A stretch of DNA of 64,000 nucleotides from SB11 sp965222995 (GCA_965222995.1 OZ244977.1:310001-374000); one strand, 5' to 3'; positions 1 through 8,162 are shown, numbered from the stretch's first letter. A program made the numbers and translations. Notes: a model not told the origin generated them from the letters alone.

Positions 1-1
1 T

Positions 2-802
2 AAATGGCTTCGACCCAATGAGGGTGAAGATGGTTTATTGCGTTACAATAACGGAACGTGGCAACGTTACAAAACAGATAGCAGCCAAATACCAACTAAT
101 AAAACCCATACAATTCATTGGTATGATAGTGCCTTGTGGTTAGGTACTGATACAGGGCTAATTCAATTTAAAAACAACCAATGGCAAATAATTAATACAT
201 CAAACTCTGATTTACCCAACGACACCGTAACCGTTATAAGCGATGATAGAGCAAGGTTGAACCTGATTACCAAAGACAATAAAATTTCTATTATGGTTTC
301 CATGGGTAATTTCACCTCATTTAGTAACCCTTCTCTTAGAAATGCTTCTGCCATGACGGTAGATGGTAATAGTGTAATGTGGATTGTGGTTGAACAAGGG
401 ATAACCAGTTTGATAGGTAACCAGTTTACTAATTATAGGAGTGATAATTCAGGCTTAGTAGATAATTTAACGTTGTCTGTTACCGTTGACAAAAACGACC
501 ATAAATGGATAGGTACTTTTTTCGGGATTAGTGTATTGAAAGAAACACCTATAAACCTAAGTGTACAGAATAATTTTAGTAGTAATACACTGAATGTTTA
601 TCCTAATCCAACGAGTAATTCCTTAAAGCTAGATGAGGATATCGAGGGAAATTATAAAATTTACAATATCGTTGGACAGCTTGTGCAGCAAGGTCTTGTT
701 ACTAATAAAGCTATATTAACTGATGAACTTGAAAAAGGTGTTTATATACTGCTAATTGAGAATGAGAAAGAAACTCTTAGCACTAAGTTCATTAAACAAT
801 AA
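2..802 (+). CDS. T9SS-sorted propeller-repeat protein, 5'-truncated by window edge
   Basis: The reading frame is open to the left edge (it begins Lys-Trp-Leu at base 2), so the start lies outside the window and the TTG at 38 is not a real start. The visible part has tryptophan-rich repeats (WLGTDTGLIQFKNNQW, KWIGTFFGISVL) of the kind found in two-component-regulator propellers. The last 75 or so residues form a type A T9SS sorting domain: the LNVYPNPTSN motif, then YKIYNIVGQLV, GVYILLI and a basic end. The protein is therefore probably exported across the outer membrane and either anchored or released. No kinase domain is visible, so it is a secreted beta-propeller rather than a signalling hybrid, unless the missing N-terminus says otherwise. 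Its ligand is unknown. Confidence 0.85.
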   Translation, partial: KWLRPNEGEDGLLRYNNGTWQRYKTDSSQIPTNKTHTIHWYDSALWLGTDTGLIQFKNNQWQIINTSNSDLPNDTVTVISDDRARLNLITKDNKISIMVSMGNFTSFSNPSLRNASAMTVDGNSVMWIVVEQGITSLIGNQFTNYRSDNSGLVDNLTLSVTVDKNDHKWIGTFFGISVLKETPINLSVQNNFSSNTLNVYPNPTSNSLKLDEDIEGNYKIYNIVGQLVQQGLVTNKAILTDELEKGVYILLIENEKETLSTKFIKQ

Positions 803-803
803 G

Positions 804-1511
804 CTAATTAGTTTCTTGGATTTTGCTACCGTTTTTTGTGAAAATCAAAGGCTTTATCTCATTCCGTTTCACAAAATAATCAGCATAGTTAGGCGAAAAA
901 CTTAAGCGGTTATTAAGTAGTGTTTCAAAATTACCGTTCAGTGCCATTATAAGCTCACAGCATTCGCGCAAGGCATTTTGCCCGCCTTCGTGCCCGCTTA
1001 TATAGTCAACCATTTGGTTATCAAATACAAACTTATTGGTAAGGGGTTGGCTTTTTCTTCCCAGATAAAATCTTGCACCACACTTTTTGGCTATGCTTAA
1101 GTCTAAAACATCATCAAAAAACCAGGCAATATTTTCAGGTTCAATTTTATAAGTTTTGCAAAAATGGTCTAAAGCTTCGCCTTTATTTTTTACCTTAAAA
1201 TAAATGGCATAAAAGCTTTCGCGACGTGCAAAATCAAAAGCGGTAGGGTTTTCTTCTCCGGTAATTATAGCAGCAATGGGTAGTTGTTTGTTGCGATAAA
1301 AATAATCGTATCGTAAAAGGTTTATACCCATACTATCTGCCTCACTAAAACCATTAGGGTGCCCTGTACTTTTTATTGCCGAATTGAAAACGCCATCCCA
1401 GTCAAAAGCAAAAGCTTTTATATTTTTAAGTTTATCAGCAATTTGGTTTGGAGGGGTTATAAACTGTCCGCCTATTTGCTTAAAAGTATCTTCAACTATG
1501 TTTATACTCAT
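804..1511 (-). CDS. HAD-superfamily phosphatase, KdsC-like (probable Kdo-8-phosphate phosphatase)
   Basis: HAD fold hydrolase of 235 aa. Motif I is FDWDGVFN with the two aspartates at residues 37 and 39; motif II is the Thr of IITGEEN; motif III is the Lys in VKNKGEAL; motif IV is WFFDDVLDL. A KdsC-type tail (GGQNALRECCELIM) follows. KdsC removes phosphate from Kdo-8-phosphate in lipopolysaccharide core synthesis. The protein is longer than a classical KdsC (about 180 aa), with an extra C-terminal segment. I start it at the ATG at 1511; an in-frame TTG at 1568 would add 19 residues that look non-conserved. It is the last gene of a minus-strand group with kdsA and a transaldolase-CBS gene, which supports the Kdo role. 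Another sugar-phosphate phosphatase cannot be excluded. Confidence 0.75.
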   Translation of the reverse strand: MSINIVEDTFKQIGGQFITPPNQIADKLKNIKAFAFDWDGVFNSAIKSTGHPNGFSEADSMGINLLRYDYFYRNKQLPIAAIITGEENPTAFDFARRESFYAIYFKVKNKGEALDHFCKTYKIEPENIAWFFDDVLDLSIAKKCGARFYLGRKSQPLTNKFVFDNQMVDYISGHEGGQNALRECCELIMALNGNFETLLNNRLSFSPNYADYFVKRNEIKPLIFTKNGSKIQETN

Positions 1512-1608
1512 AATAAAAAAAGCCTTTAGGTATTTGCTTTTTGCAATTGCAGAAAACCGCTCGCACAAAAACCAATAGCTAAAGGCTATAGCTAAAAAGC
1601 CAAAGTTA

Positions 1609-2634
1609 TTATCCTATTAAATCTAACTTTACAAAATCTTGAATGTCAAGCATTCCGAAAAGCTGATTGTTTTCCATTACTACAATATTGTCTACTTCAT
1701 GTTTTTTGAAAAGCTCAACAGCTTCATACAACAAAGCATCAACATTAATAGTAATAGGGTATTTAAAATCAAAATCACTAAGTTTTTTATCTAAAACAGC
1801 TTTACCCTCCGATTCAATTCTGCGGCGAAGGTCACCATCGGTAAACACGCCTATAAGTTTTCCTGAATCATCAACAACTGATACTGAACCTAAGCCACCT
1901 TTGTTAATTTCTACTACTGCATCAACTACACTTTCCGAAATTTTTATGCGAGGGTTGTATTGGGCAATAATTTCGTTTACACGCATAGTCATAAGTTTAG
2001 TATGCTCTATAAACTGATTAGTACCAATAGTAGTCAGGTTGTTTTCAGTAAGTTTTTTCATTACCCCCCAAGGAGCAGTAATAGTGTGTACTCCACTTAA
2101 TATGGCTGTACGGGCATGCTCAGCATGGCGTACTGATGAGAACATTATTTTAGTATTGTATCCGTAATAGTTTACAGCATCAACACATTGCTCTATAAGT
2201 GTTATAGCGTCATGCCCTTGGTCTTGCAAACGACCCACCAACGGGCATACATAAGTTGCACCTGCTTGCATAGCCATATAGGCTTGTGCAAGAGTGTATA
2301 CCAAATGGACATTTACCATATACCCTTTGTCGCGTAAACGCTTACATGCTGCGATACCAATATTTGATACAGGTATTTTAAAAACAGTTTTTTCAGGGTC
2401 AAGACCTAAAGAAATTAAACGGTCTGCTTCTTTTTCAACTTCTTCAACAGTATCGCCCAAAGCTTCAACTTGCAATACTTTAACCATTTTTGACAGTTTA
2501 AGTATAGCTTCATCAACATTGGTAATACCATGGCGATGCATAAATGTGGGCGTAGTGGTTAGCCCGTCAATAGTACCCAGTTTCAGGGCTTCTTCAATTT
2601 CTTTAAAATCTACTGAATCTAAATATAGTTCCAT
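1609..2634 (-). CDS. Transaldolase/fructose-6-phosphate-aldolase-like protein fused to a C-terminal CBS pair
   Basis: 341 aa. Residues 1-225 follow the small transaldolase/FSA fold: MELYLD start, TTTPT at 26-30, Schiff-base lysine K86 in VFKIPVS, GATYVCPLVGRLQD at 126-139, and a late APWGVMKKL segment. Residues about 245-341 are two CBS motifs (GKLIGVFTDGDLRRR and QLFGMLDIQDFVKL) of exactly the type attached to arabinose-5-phosphate isomerase KdsD. The usual TTNP signature has Thr instead of Asn at position 28, an active-site position in FSA, so the substrate may have changed. The gene lies 23 bp after kdsA and before a KdsC-like gene, so it occupies the place of kdsD. A role in supplying or regulating arabinose 5-phosphate is inference; an ordinary transaldolase regulated by nucleotides is the alternative. 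Confidence 0.85.
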   Translation of the reverse strand: MELYLDSVDFKEIEEALKLGTIDGLTTTPTFMHRHGITNVDEAILKLSKMVKVLQVEALGDTVEEVEKEADRLISLGLDPEKTVFKIPVSNIGIAACKRLRDKGYMVNVHLVYTLAQAYMAMQAGATYVCPLVGRLQDQGHDAITLIEQCVDAVNYYGYNTKIMFSSVRHAEHARTAILSGVHTITAPWGVMKKLTENNLTTIGTNQFIEHTKLMTMRVNEIIAQYNPRIKISESVVDAVVEINKGGLGSVSVVDDSGKLIGVFTDGDLRRRIESEGKAVLDKKLSDFDFKYPITINVDALLYEAVELFKKHEVDNIVVMENNQLFGMLDIQDFVKLDLIG

Positions 2635-2657
2635 GTGTTATTAAGCAGATATAGGGT

Positions 2658-3494
2658 TTAGTTAAACTTATATTTTTTATTTACTTCATGTATCTCAAGC
2701 AATGGCTTGATAAACTCTTCTAAATCGTACACGCAAAGCTGGCTTGCAGCATCACAAAGGGCTTTAGCAGGTTCGGGGTGTGTTTCAATAAATACTCCGT
2801 CAACTCCTGCAGCTACGCCTGCTCTTGAAATTGCAGGTAAAAACTCTCTTGCTCCACCACTAGGGTCTGCACTGGGTATTCCGTATTTGCGTATACTATG
2901 TGTAATATCAAACACTACAGGATAGCCTATTTGACGCAAATGATGCATGCTTCTTGGGTCAACAATTAAATCATTATATCCAAAAGTATACCCACGTTCT
3001 GTAAGTATAATATTTTCATTTCCTGCATATTCTACTTTTCGGGTGGGATGTTTCATGTTTTCAGGGGCTAAAAATTGCCCGTGTTTTAAATTAACCACCC
3101 TCCCTGTTTTTGCAGCAGCAGTAACCAATGTGGTTTGCATACACAAATAAGCAGGTATTTGCAATACATCTACTACTTCACCGGCTATAGCAGCCTGCTC
3201 AGGGTAATGAATATCGGTAAGGACAGGAACGTCAAACTCTTTTTTAATACGCTCCAATAAGCGAACACCCTTTTCTATACCGGGACCATCATAATATTCA
3301 GCAGAACTCCGGTTATCCTTTTGAAATGAAGATTTGAATATCCAAGGAATATCCAATCGGGTAGTTACTTCTTTCAGGTATTCTGCGGTTTTCAGCATTG
3401 TGTTATCGTCTTCAATAACGCAAGGTCCTGAGATAAGAAACATCTTATCATTACCACAATTTATATTGCCAACAGCTACTTTTTTTACTGACAT
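2658..3494 (-). CDS. kdsA: 3-deoxy-8-phosphooctulonate synthase (KdsA)
   Basis: 278 aa, the normal KdsA length. It condenses phosphoenolpyruvate with D-arabinose 5-phosphate to give Kdo-8-phosphate, the committed step to the Kdo of lipopolysaccharide. Visible signatures are FLISGPCVIED near the N-terminus, WIFKSSFQKDNRSS (PEP-binding lysines), VLTDIHYPEQA, FLAPENMKH, VFDITHSIRKYG and GVFIETHPEPAKA, which together form the DAHP/KdsA TIM barrel. A Cys is present in the ISGPCV motif but none is visible among the other metal-site positions, so I do not assign metal dependence. The start is ATG. It is the first gene of the minus-strand Kdo group; a TAACTTTG -7 element lies about 17 bp upstream. 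Confidence 0.96.
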   Translation of the reverse strand: MSVKKVAVGNINCGNDKMFLISGPCVIEDDNTMLKTAEYLKEVTTRLDIPWIFKSSFQKDNRSSAEYYDGPGIEKGVRLLERIKKEFDVPVLTDIHYPEQAAIAGEVVDVLQIPAYLCMQTTLVTAAAKTGRVVNLKHGQFLAPENMKHPTRKVEYAGNENIILTERGYTFGYNDLIVDPRSMHHLRQIGYPVVFDITHSIRKYGIPSADPSGGAREFLPAISRAGVAAGVDGVFIETHPEPAKALCDAASQLCVYDLEEFIKPLLEIHEVNKKYKFN

Positions 3495-3510
3495 TTTTTA
3501 ATATCGGCGG

Positions 3511-3518
3511 CAAAGTTA
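3511..3518 (-). promoter_or_regulatory. -7 promoter element (TAACTTTG) upstream of kdsA
   Basis: Matches the Bacteroidota -7 consensus TAnnTTTG on the minus strand, 16 bp before the kdsA ATG. No clean TTG is found at the -33 distance (only TTTC), so this is a partial match. Confidence 0.45.
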
Positions 3519-3637
3519 ACCTTTAATTTTCATTTTGAAATGAAGGGCATATTATGTTGAACAATTACAGGTGAAAATATGTTATACAAATGTGTTATTT
3601 TGGGCAACAAAACCCATAGTTAGAGCGTCTTTATTAT

Positions 3638-3666
3638 TAGGAGTATAGGTATAGGAGTATAGGAGG
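3638..3666 (+). promoter_or_regulatory. Direct repeat ending in a strong Shine-Dalgarno sequence before the MbnP-like gene
   Basis: The 12-mer TAGGAGTATAGG occurs twice (3638-3649 and 3652-3663), and the second copy runs into AGGAGG at 3661-3666. AGGAGG lies 4 bp before the ATG at 3671 and 10 bp before the in-frame ATG at 3677. The longer spacing may favour 3677. A perfect Shine-Dalgarno sequence is unusual in this window. Confidence 0.6.
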
Positions 3667-3670
3667 TGGA

Positions 3671-4453
3671 ATGAAAATGAATAAAAAATTTCTTCAAAAG
3701 AATTTAAAATTGTCAGTGTTGTTACTATTGGCAATTGCAAGTGCATTATTTGTAAATAGTTGTAAGGAAGAAGACCCTACTACTCCTCCCGGCACAGGAG
3801 ATAATTCTTTAGAGATTGTTTTTACTGCGACTGCAAACAACAAAACCTTTAACCTTAAAGACAGTTTTGATTTGAGTACAGAAGGGTTTAAATACACTTT
3901 TAGTCTGTTTAAGTTTTATGTTTCGCAAGTAAAACTAGTTAAAGACGATAATAATGAATTGTTACTGAAGGATATTGACATGATTGATTTTAGGACAGAT
4001 GCACCAAATTTATCATTTAAGGTAAATGTTCCCGAAGGAACATATAAAGAATTTAAATTTGGGATAGGGGTAGACTCTATTAATAATGCAAAAGACCCTG
4101 CATCATTCCCTGCAAGTAGCCCACTAGCAATATCAAAAGGAACGTACTGGGGCATGGCAGCACAATACCGTTTCTTTTTGATGGAAGGAAGACTTGATAC
4201 TACTATGACTGATACTGCATATATCCCATTTGCGGTACACACAGGTACTAATGCCTTATACAGAGAAAAGAGCTTTACTAAAACACTTACTTTTACTAAA
4301 GGAGATAATAAGCAAATTACTGTTGAAGTAAATATTGATGCTTTACTAAGTAATATAAACTTTAGACAAGACCATGTGAGCCATACTATAGGCAGTTTTG
4401 ATGTGGCTGAAAAAGTAGCTGATAATTTAGCAAAGAGTATTACTATACAATAG
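3671..4453 (+). CDS. MbnP-like periplasmic lipoprotein (copper-associated family)
   Basis: 260 aa. A hydrophobic signal segment ends in a lipobox-like VNSC with Cys31, so the mature protein is probably membrane-tethered in the periplasm. The sequence follows the MbnP family: an IVFTATANNKTFNL strand at the start, SLFKFYVSQVKLV, GTYKEFKFGIGVD, GTYWGMAAQYRF and VHTGTNALYRE. Characterised MbnP proteins bind copper, and one tryptophan is oxidised to kynurenine by the partner MbnH. This protein has a single tryptophan, W160, within the conserved GTYWGMAAQYRF stretch. The MbnH-like gene begins 9 bp downstream, so the two form an operon. A preceding AGGAGG suggests strong translation. Copper handling is inferred from family and partner. 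Confidence 0.85.
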   Translation: MKMNKKFLQKNLKLSVLLLLAIASALFVNSCKEEDPTTPPGTGDNSLEIVFTATANNKTFNLKDSFDLSTEGFKYTFSLFKFYVSQVKLVKDDNNELLLKDIDMIDFRTDAPNLSFKVNVPEGTYKEFKFGIGVDSINNAKDPASFPASSPLAISKGTYWGMAAQYRFFLMEGRLDTTMTDTAYIPFAVHTGTNALYREKSFTKTLTFTKGDNKQITVEVNIDALLSNINFRQDHVSHTIGSFDVAEKVADNLAKSITIQ

Positions 4454-4462
4454 GCAGGTTTT

Positions 4463-5602
4463 ATGGTGATGAAAAAGACATATAGATTTCTTACTCTGAT
4501 TCTTAGTGCGGTTTTAGTGCTGTTTATTTCTCAGTGCAAATCTGAAAACAATGACGGACCATCGCAACCGGGTTATCAAGACGAGTTATATAATTTGCAG
4601 GTGCCTCGCGGGTTCCCCCCACCGATAATTGACCCCAATAACCCATTAACTGTTAATGGTGTTGTACTAGGCAGAAAGTTATTTTATGACCCCATATTAT
4701 CGGGAGACAATACACAAGCTTGTGCTTCATGCCACGACCAGTCTACCTCATTTACCGATGCGCCTTTGCGATTTAGTAAGGGGATTGACGGGCTAGAGGG
4801 AGATAAAAATAGTATGGCTTTGATAAACCTTGCTTGGAATAGAGACTTTTTTTGGGATGGACGAAGTCCAAGCCTTGAAGCCCAGACACTTGACCCTGTG
4901 CGTAATCCTATAGAAATGCATGAGGAGTGGAAAGATGCAGTGGCTAAGCTACAAGCAAAAACTGAATATGTTGAGCTGTTTAAAAAAGCTTTTGGTACTG
5001 AGCAAGTAGATTCTTTACTAGCAGGTAGAGCTATTGCCCAGTTTTTAAAGACAATTATAGTATCGCAAAGTAAATTTCAAAAAAGCCCGAATTTAGCAGG
5101 TTTTACCCCTGCTGAGCGTAGAGGCTTTGATGTTTTTATCCGTGAAGATAAAGGAGATTGCTTGCACTGTCACCCTACTGATGGAACGTTGTTTACCAGC
5201 AACTATTTTGATAACCCTGTGCAGCGTTTTCATAATAACGGACTTGATTCTGAGGCTATGGCAGGAGTTTTAACGGGTAGGGCTTTGATAACTAAAGATA
5301 GGGCTGATAACGGAAAATTTAAAGCCCCCACTTTACTGAATATAGAACTTACACCACCCTATATGCACGATGGTAGGTTTAATACACTTGAAGAGGTGAT
5401 TGAGTTTTACAATTCAGGGGTATTCCTTTCAAGCACACTAGACCCGAATATGAATATTAAGCCCGGAGCAAATAATAGAATTTTTGTAGACGGTAAAAGG
5501 CAGCTAAATTTAACGCAACAAGAAAAGGATGATTTACTAGCCTTTTTAAAGACTTTAACCGACCCAACCTTGGCAACTAATCCTGATTTTTCAAAACCTT
5601 AA
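4463..5602 (+). CDS. Di-haem cytochrome c peroxidase, MbnH/MauG family lipoprotein
   Basis: 379 aa. N-terminal lipoprotein signal (ISQC, Cys25). Two covalent haem sites are visible: C87-A-S-C90-H91 and C233-L-H-C236-H237. The family segments GVVLGRKLFYDPILS, RDFFWDGRS and TPPYMHDGRFNTLEE are present. MauG/MbnH enzymes use high-valent di-haem chemistry to modify a partner protein; MbnH converts a Trp of MbnP to kynurenine, whereas classical CcpA enzymes reduce peroxide. Position directly behind the MbnP-like gene favours the protein-modifying role. The start could equally be the ATG at 4469 (two codons later). A strong hairpin terminator follows. Confidence 0.9.
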   Translation: MVMKKTYRFLTLILSAVLVLFISQCKSENNDGPSQPGYQDELYNLQVPRGFPPPIIDPNNPLTVNGVVLGRKLFYDPILSGDNTQACASCHDQSTSFTDAPLRFSKGIDGLEGDKNSMALINLAWNRDFFWDGRSPSLEAQTLDPVRNPIEMHEEWKDAVAKLQAKTEYVELFKKAFGTEQVDSLLAGRAIAQFLKTIIVSQSKFQKSPNLAGFTPAERRGFDVFIREDKGDCLHCHPTDGTLFTSNYFDNPVQRFHNNGLDSEAMAGVLTGRALITKDRADNGKFKAPTLLNIELTPPYMHDGRFNTLEEVIEFYNSGVFLSSTLDPNMNIKPGANNRIFVDGKRQLNLTQQEKDDLLAFLKTLTDPTLATNPDFSKP

Positions 5603-5622
5603 TAAGGTAAAATACAAAGCAT

Positions 5623-5664
5623 ATTAAAAAAGCCCGGGCAGTTATCTGCTCGGGCTTTTTTAAT
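5623..5664. terminator. Bidirectional intrinsic terminator between MbnH-like gene and dnaJ
   Basis: A 16-bp stem, AAAAAAGCCCGGGCAG paired with CTGCTCGGGCTTTTTT (one G-T pair), with loop TTAT. A/T runs on both sides let it work for both convergent genes. Confidence 0.9.
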
Positions 5665-5680
5665 ATAACTTTCTTAAATA

Positions 5681-6838
5681 TTATAACAAGTGTAATAAAC
5701 TGCCAGCTGCTAAAACAATACAGCTAAAAAACTCTCTCATTTTCCCAAAAAAGCTTTTATCCGTTTGCCCGGCTTTGGGTTTAAAATTATCAGCATCACG
5801 AAGTTGCTCTAAAGTGGTTTTTTCATCACTACTTAACTTTGTGGGAGTAAACACATTAATTTTCACTAACTGGTCTCCTCTGCCATAACTATTTATACTT
5901 GGCAAACCTTTGCCTTTTAAGCGCAATATTTTTCCTGACTGTGTACCTGCTTCTACTTTTATTTTTGCTCTACCTTCAACTGTAGGTACTTCTATAGAGG
6001 TACCTAAAGCAGCATCTACAAAACTTATATCCTCAACATAAAGTACATTTTGGCCATCACGCTTCAAATGTTCGTCTTCAATCTCTTCAATCTGAACTAA
6101 AAGGTCTCCGTTAGGACCGGTACCACCAGGAGCAGCATTACCTTTACCACTTACAGAAAGTTGCATGCCTTCTTCAACTCCGGCAGGTATTTTCAATTCC
6201 ACAAATTCCTCTTCTCCAACCAAACCATCGGCTCCAACACCGGCTGGGCGCTCAGAAACTACTTTTCCGCTTCCGTTGCAGGTATTACAAGTACTGGTAG
6301 TTTGCATTTGCCCCAAAATAGTATTTGTTACACGGCGAACGGCGCCTGAACCGTTACAAGTGGGGCAAGTTTTAAAACTTACTCCCTTGGCAACGGTCAT
6401 TCTTTTATATTTTACTTTCTTTTCAGTTCCGTTGGCAATTTCTTTTAGTGTTAGCTTTACTCGTATCCTAATATTAGAGCCTGCAACACCTCTGCTTCTG
6501 CTTCTTCCTCCACCGCCAAAAAAACTTTCAAAGGGGCTACCGTCTCCAAATATGTCTCCAAATTGGCTAAATATGTCGTCCATATTCATACCCCCGCCAC
6601 CAAAGCCACGGTTACCCATACCAGCATGACCAAATTGGTCGTATTGCTGGCGTTTTTCTTGATTGCTCAGTACCTCATAAGCCTCTGCTGCTTCTTTAAA
6701 CTTTTCTTCAGCTTCAGCATTATCAGGATTTTTATCAGGGTGGTATTTAATGGCTAAACGGCGGTACGCTTTTTTAATTTCGTCTGCCGAAGCGTTTTTA
6801 CTCACGCCCAATACTTCATAGTAGTCTCTTTTTGCCAT
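5681..6838 (-). CDS. dnaJ: Chaperone DnaJ with a reduced zinc finger
   Basis: 385 aa Hsp40 co-chaperone; it stimulates DnaK ATPase activity and delivers unfolded clients. The J domain spans residues 1-70 with HPD at 33-35, followed by a Gly/Phe-rich linker (75-115) and beta-sandwich C-terminal domains. A canonical DnaJ has four CxxCxGxG motifs; here only two are present, C158PTCNGSG and C184NTCNGSG, separated by the conserved TNTILGQMQT. The frame is intact across this region, so this is a shortened zinc finger rather than a frameshift; I recall similar forms in other Bacteroidota. The C-terminus carries a short extra hydrophobic tail (IVLAAGSLLHLL). The ATG directly abuts the grpE stop codon, so the two are co-translated. 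Confidence 0.96.
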   Translation of the reverse strand: MAKRDYYEVLGVSKNASADEIKKAYRRLAIKYHPDKNPDNAEAEEKFKEAAEAYEVLSNQEKRQQYDQFGHAGMGNRGFGGGGMNMDDIFSQFGDIFGDGSPFESFFGGGGRSRSRGVAGSNIRIRVKLTLKEIANGTEKKVKYKRMTVAKGVSFKTCPTCNGSGAVRRVTNTILGQMQTTSTCNTCNGSGKVVSERPAGVGADGLVGEEEFVELKIPAGVEEGMQLSVSGKGNAAPGGTGPNGDLLVQIEEIEDEHLKRDGQNVLYVEDISFVDAALGTSIEVPTVEGRAKIKVEAGTQSGKILRLKGKGLPSINSYGRGDQLVKINVFTPTKLSSDEKTTLEQLRDADNFKPKAGQTDKSFFGKMREFFSCIVLAAGSLLHLL

Positions 6839-7414
6839 TTATTCTCCTACAACAACTTTTGCGTAACGTATAACCTTGTTTTGCAAGGTATATCCCTTTT
6901 CAATTACATCAACCACTTTACCTTTCAGCTTTTTGCTGGGTGCAGGTATTTTAGTAATGGCTTCGTGTATTTCAGGGTCAAACTCCTTACCCATAGAGTC
7001 CATAGGGGTTAAACCTTTTTGAGTAAGTATATTTAAAAATTTATTGTGAATTAGCTCAACCCCTTCTCTTGCTGCTTTGTTTTCATCCCCTTCAAGCGAT
7101 TTTAAAGCACGTTCAAAATCATCAATCACAGGCAGTAGTGCCAATAAAATGTCTTTACTCGCAGTTTGGGTAAGCTCAATGCGCTCTTTGGCATTACGGC
7201 GGCGCATATTTTCAAACTCACTGTATAAGCGCAAGTACTTATCATTAAGTTCTGTCACTTCGTTTTTTAGTTTTTCTTCCGGTGTCAATTCGGCTTGTTC
7301 TTCAACTTCCTTTTCGTTAGCAGTGTCAGTTTCAGCCGTGTTGGTAGTTTCGGTGGCGTTACTTTCCTCGTTGTTTAGTGCTTCTTCTTTTTGCTCTGTT
7401 TCGTTATTTGCCAT
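6839..7414 (-). CDS. grpE: Nucleotide exchange factor GrpE
   Basis: About 191 aa from the ATG at 7414. An in-frame TTG at 7468 would add 18 basic residues (KKNKFNTLTEKIFGKKR); I cannot settle which is used. A long acidic, Glu/Thr-rich N-terminus is followed by the coiled-coil core (LNDKYLRLYSEFENMRRRNA) and the beta-domain with the family signature near the end (VEKGYTLQNKVIRYAKVVV). GrpE drives ADP release from DnaK. It is immediately upstream of dnaJ with no gap, forming a chaperone operon; dnaK is not in the window. No CIRCE-type inverted repeat is visible upstream. Confidence 0.93.
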   Translation of the reverse strand: MANNETEQKEEALNNEESNATETTNTAETDTANEKEVEEQAELTPEEKLKNEVTELNDKYLRLYSEFENMRRRNAKERIELTQTASKDILLALLPVIDDFERALKSLEGDENKAAREGVELIHNKFLNILTQKGLTPMDSMGKEFDPEIHEAITKIPAPSKKLKGKVVDVIEKGYTLQNKVIRYAKVVVGE

Positions 7415-7550
7415 ACGTTTTTTACCAAATATTTTTTCTGTTAGTGTATTAAATTTATTCTTTTTCAAAGGCTAAATCATTGCCCAAATCGCAATATTAC
7501 TGCCAAAGCCTGTATTTGCCAAAATGACAGTTACTTTTATTAAAGGCATA

Positions 7551-7573
7551 AAAAAAACGGCATTAAGCCGTTT
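7551..7573 (-). terminator. Intrinsic terminator after the TlpA-like gene
   Basis: On the minus strand AAACGGC-TTAAT-GCCGTTT followed by a T run, 26 bp after the TlpA-like stop codon. Confidence 0.85.
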
Positions 7574-7598
7574 CTTTTAATATTCTTTTTTTGCTTAC

Positions 7599-8162
7599 TT
7601 ATTGTAATTTTTCAAGAGCTTTATCAAGACTTTTACCTCTTAAATTTTTTGCTACAATCTTACCTGTTTCATCTAGCAAAAAGTTAGTAGGTATTGAACG
7701 AACTCCATACAATGCAGCAGGACCTGAATTCCATTTTCTTAAGTCTGATACGTGGTAATCCCAATTTAAGCGGTCTTTTTTAATGGCTTTTTCCCACTTG
7801 CTTTTATATTGGTCTAGTGAAACACTGTAAACTGTGAACTCACTGGCATTTTTGAAGCCTGCATTTTTAAATCGCTTGTATGTTTTTACAAGATTTTTAT
7901 TTTCTATACGGCAAGGTCTACACCACGACGCCCAAAAATCTACCAATACTATCTTCCCTTTTAATGATGATAATGCTATAGAATCTCCATTGGGTGTAGG
8001 CTGTTTAATTTCTGGAGCCATATCGCCAATTTTTGGTGGAGGAGGGGTTGCACTGGCATTTAACGAGTTGTTGTTTTGAACATTAAAACCTACCCCTATT
8101 GCCACAACTAGTAATAGTGGTAGAGCATATAGTATATATTTTTTTATGTTTTTTTTATCCAT
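7599..8162 (-). CDS. TlpA-family thioredoxin-like protein
   Basis: 187 aa. One N-terminal hydrophobic segment (residues 9-26) acts as a signal anchor, so the thioredoxin domain faces the periplasm. The redox motif W80-C81-R-P-C84 sits in VDFWASWCRPCRIENKNL, and the cis-proline loop is SIPTNFLLD. The insert between them is of the TlpA/AhpC-TSA type. It probably reduces or exchanges disulfides, for example in cytochrome c maturation or oxidative repair; the substrate cannot be told. It starts at an ATG 55 bp downstream of murA on the same strand and is followed by a terminator, so it probably ends the DUF4290-murA transcript. Confidence 0.88.
   Translation of the reverse strand: MDKKNIKKYILYALPLLLVVAIGVGFNVQNNNSLNASATPPPPKIGDMAPEIKQPTPNGDSIALSSLKGKIVLVDFWASWCRPCRIENKNLVKTYKRFKNAGFKNASEFTVYSVSLDQYKSKWEKAIKKDRLNWDYHVSDLRKWNSGPAALYGVRSIPTNFLLDETGKIVAKNLRGKSLDKALEKLQ

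Noticed and set aside
163..354. Many antisense or alternative-frame reading frames (for example here, 2294-2644, 61369-61845)
   Set aside because: Each lies inside a well-supported gene on the other strand or frame and shows no domain, signal peptide or conserved motif of its own.
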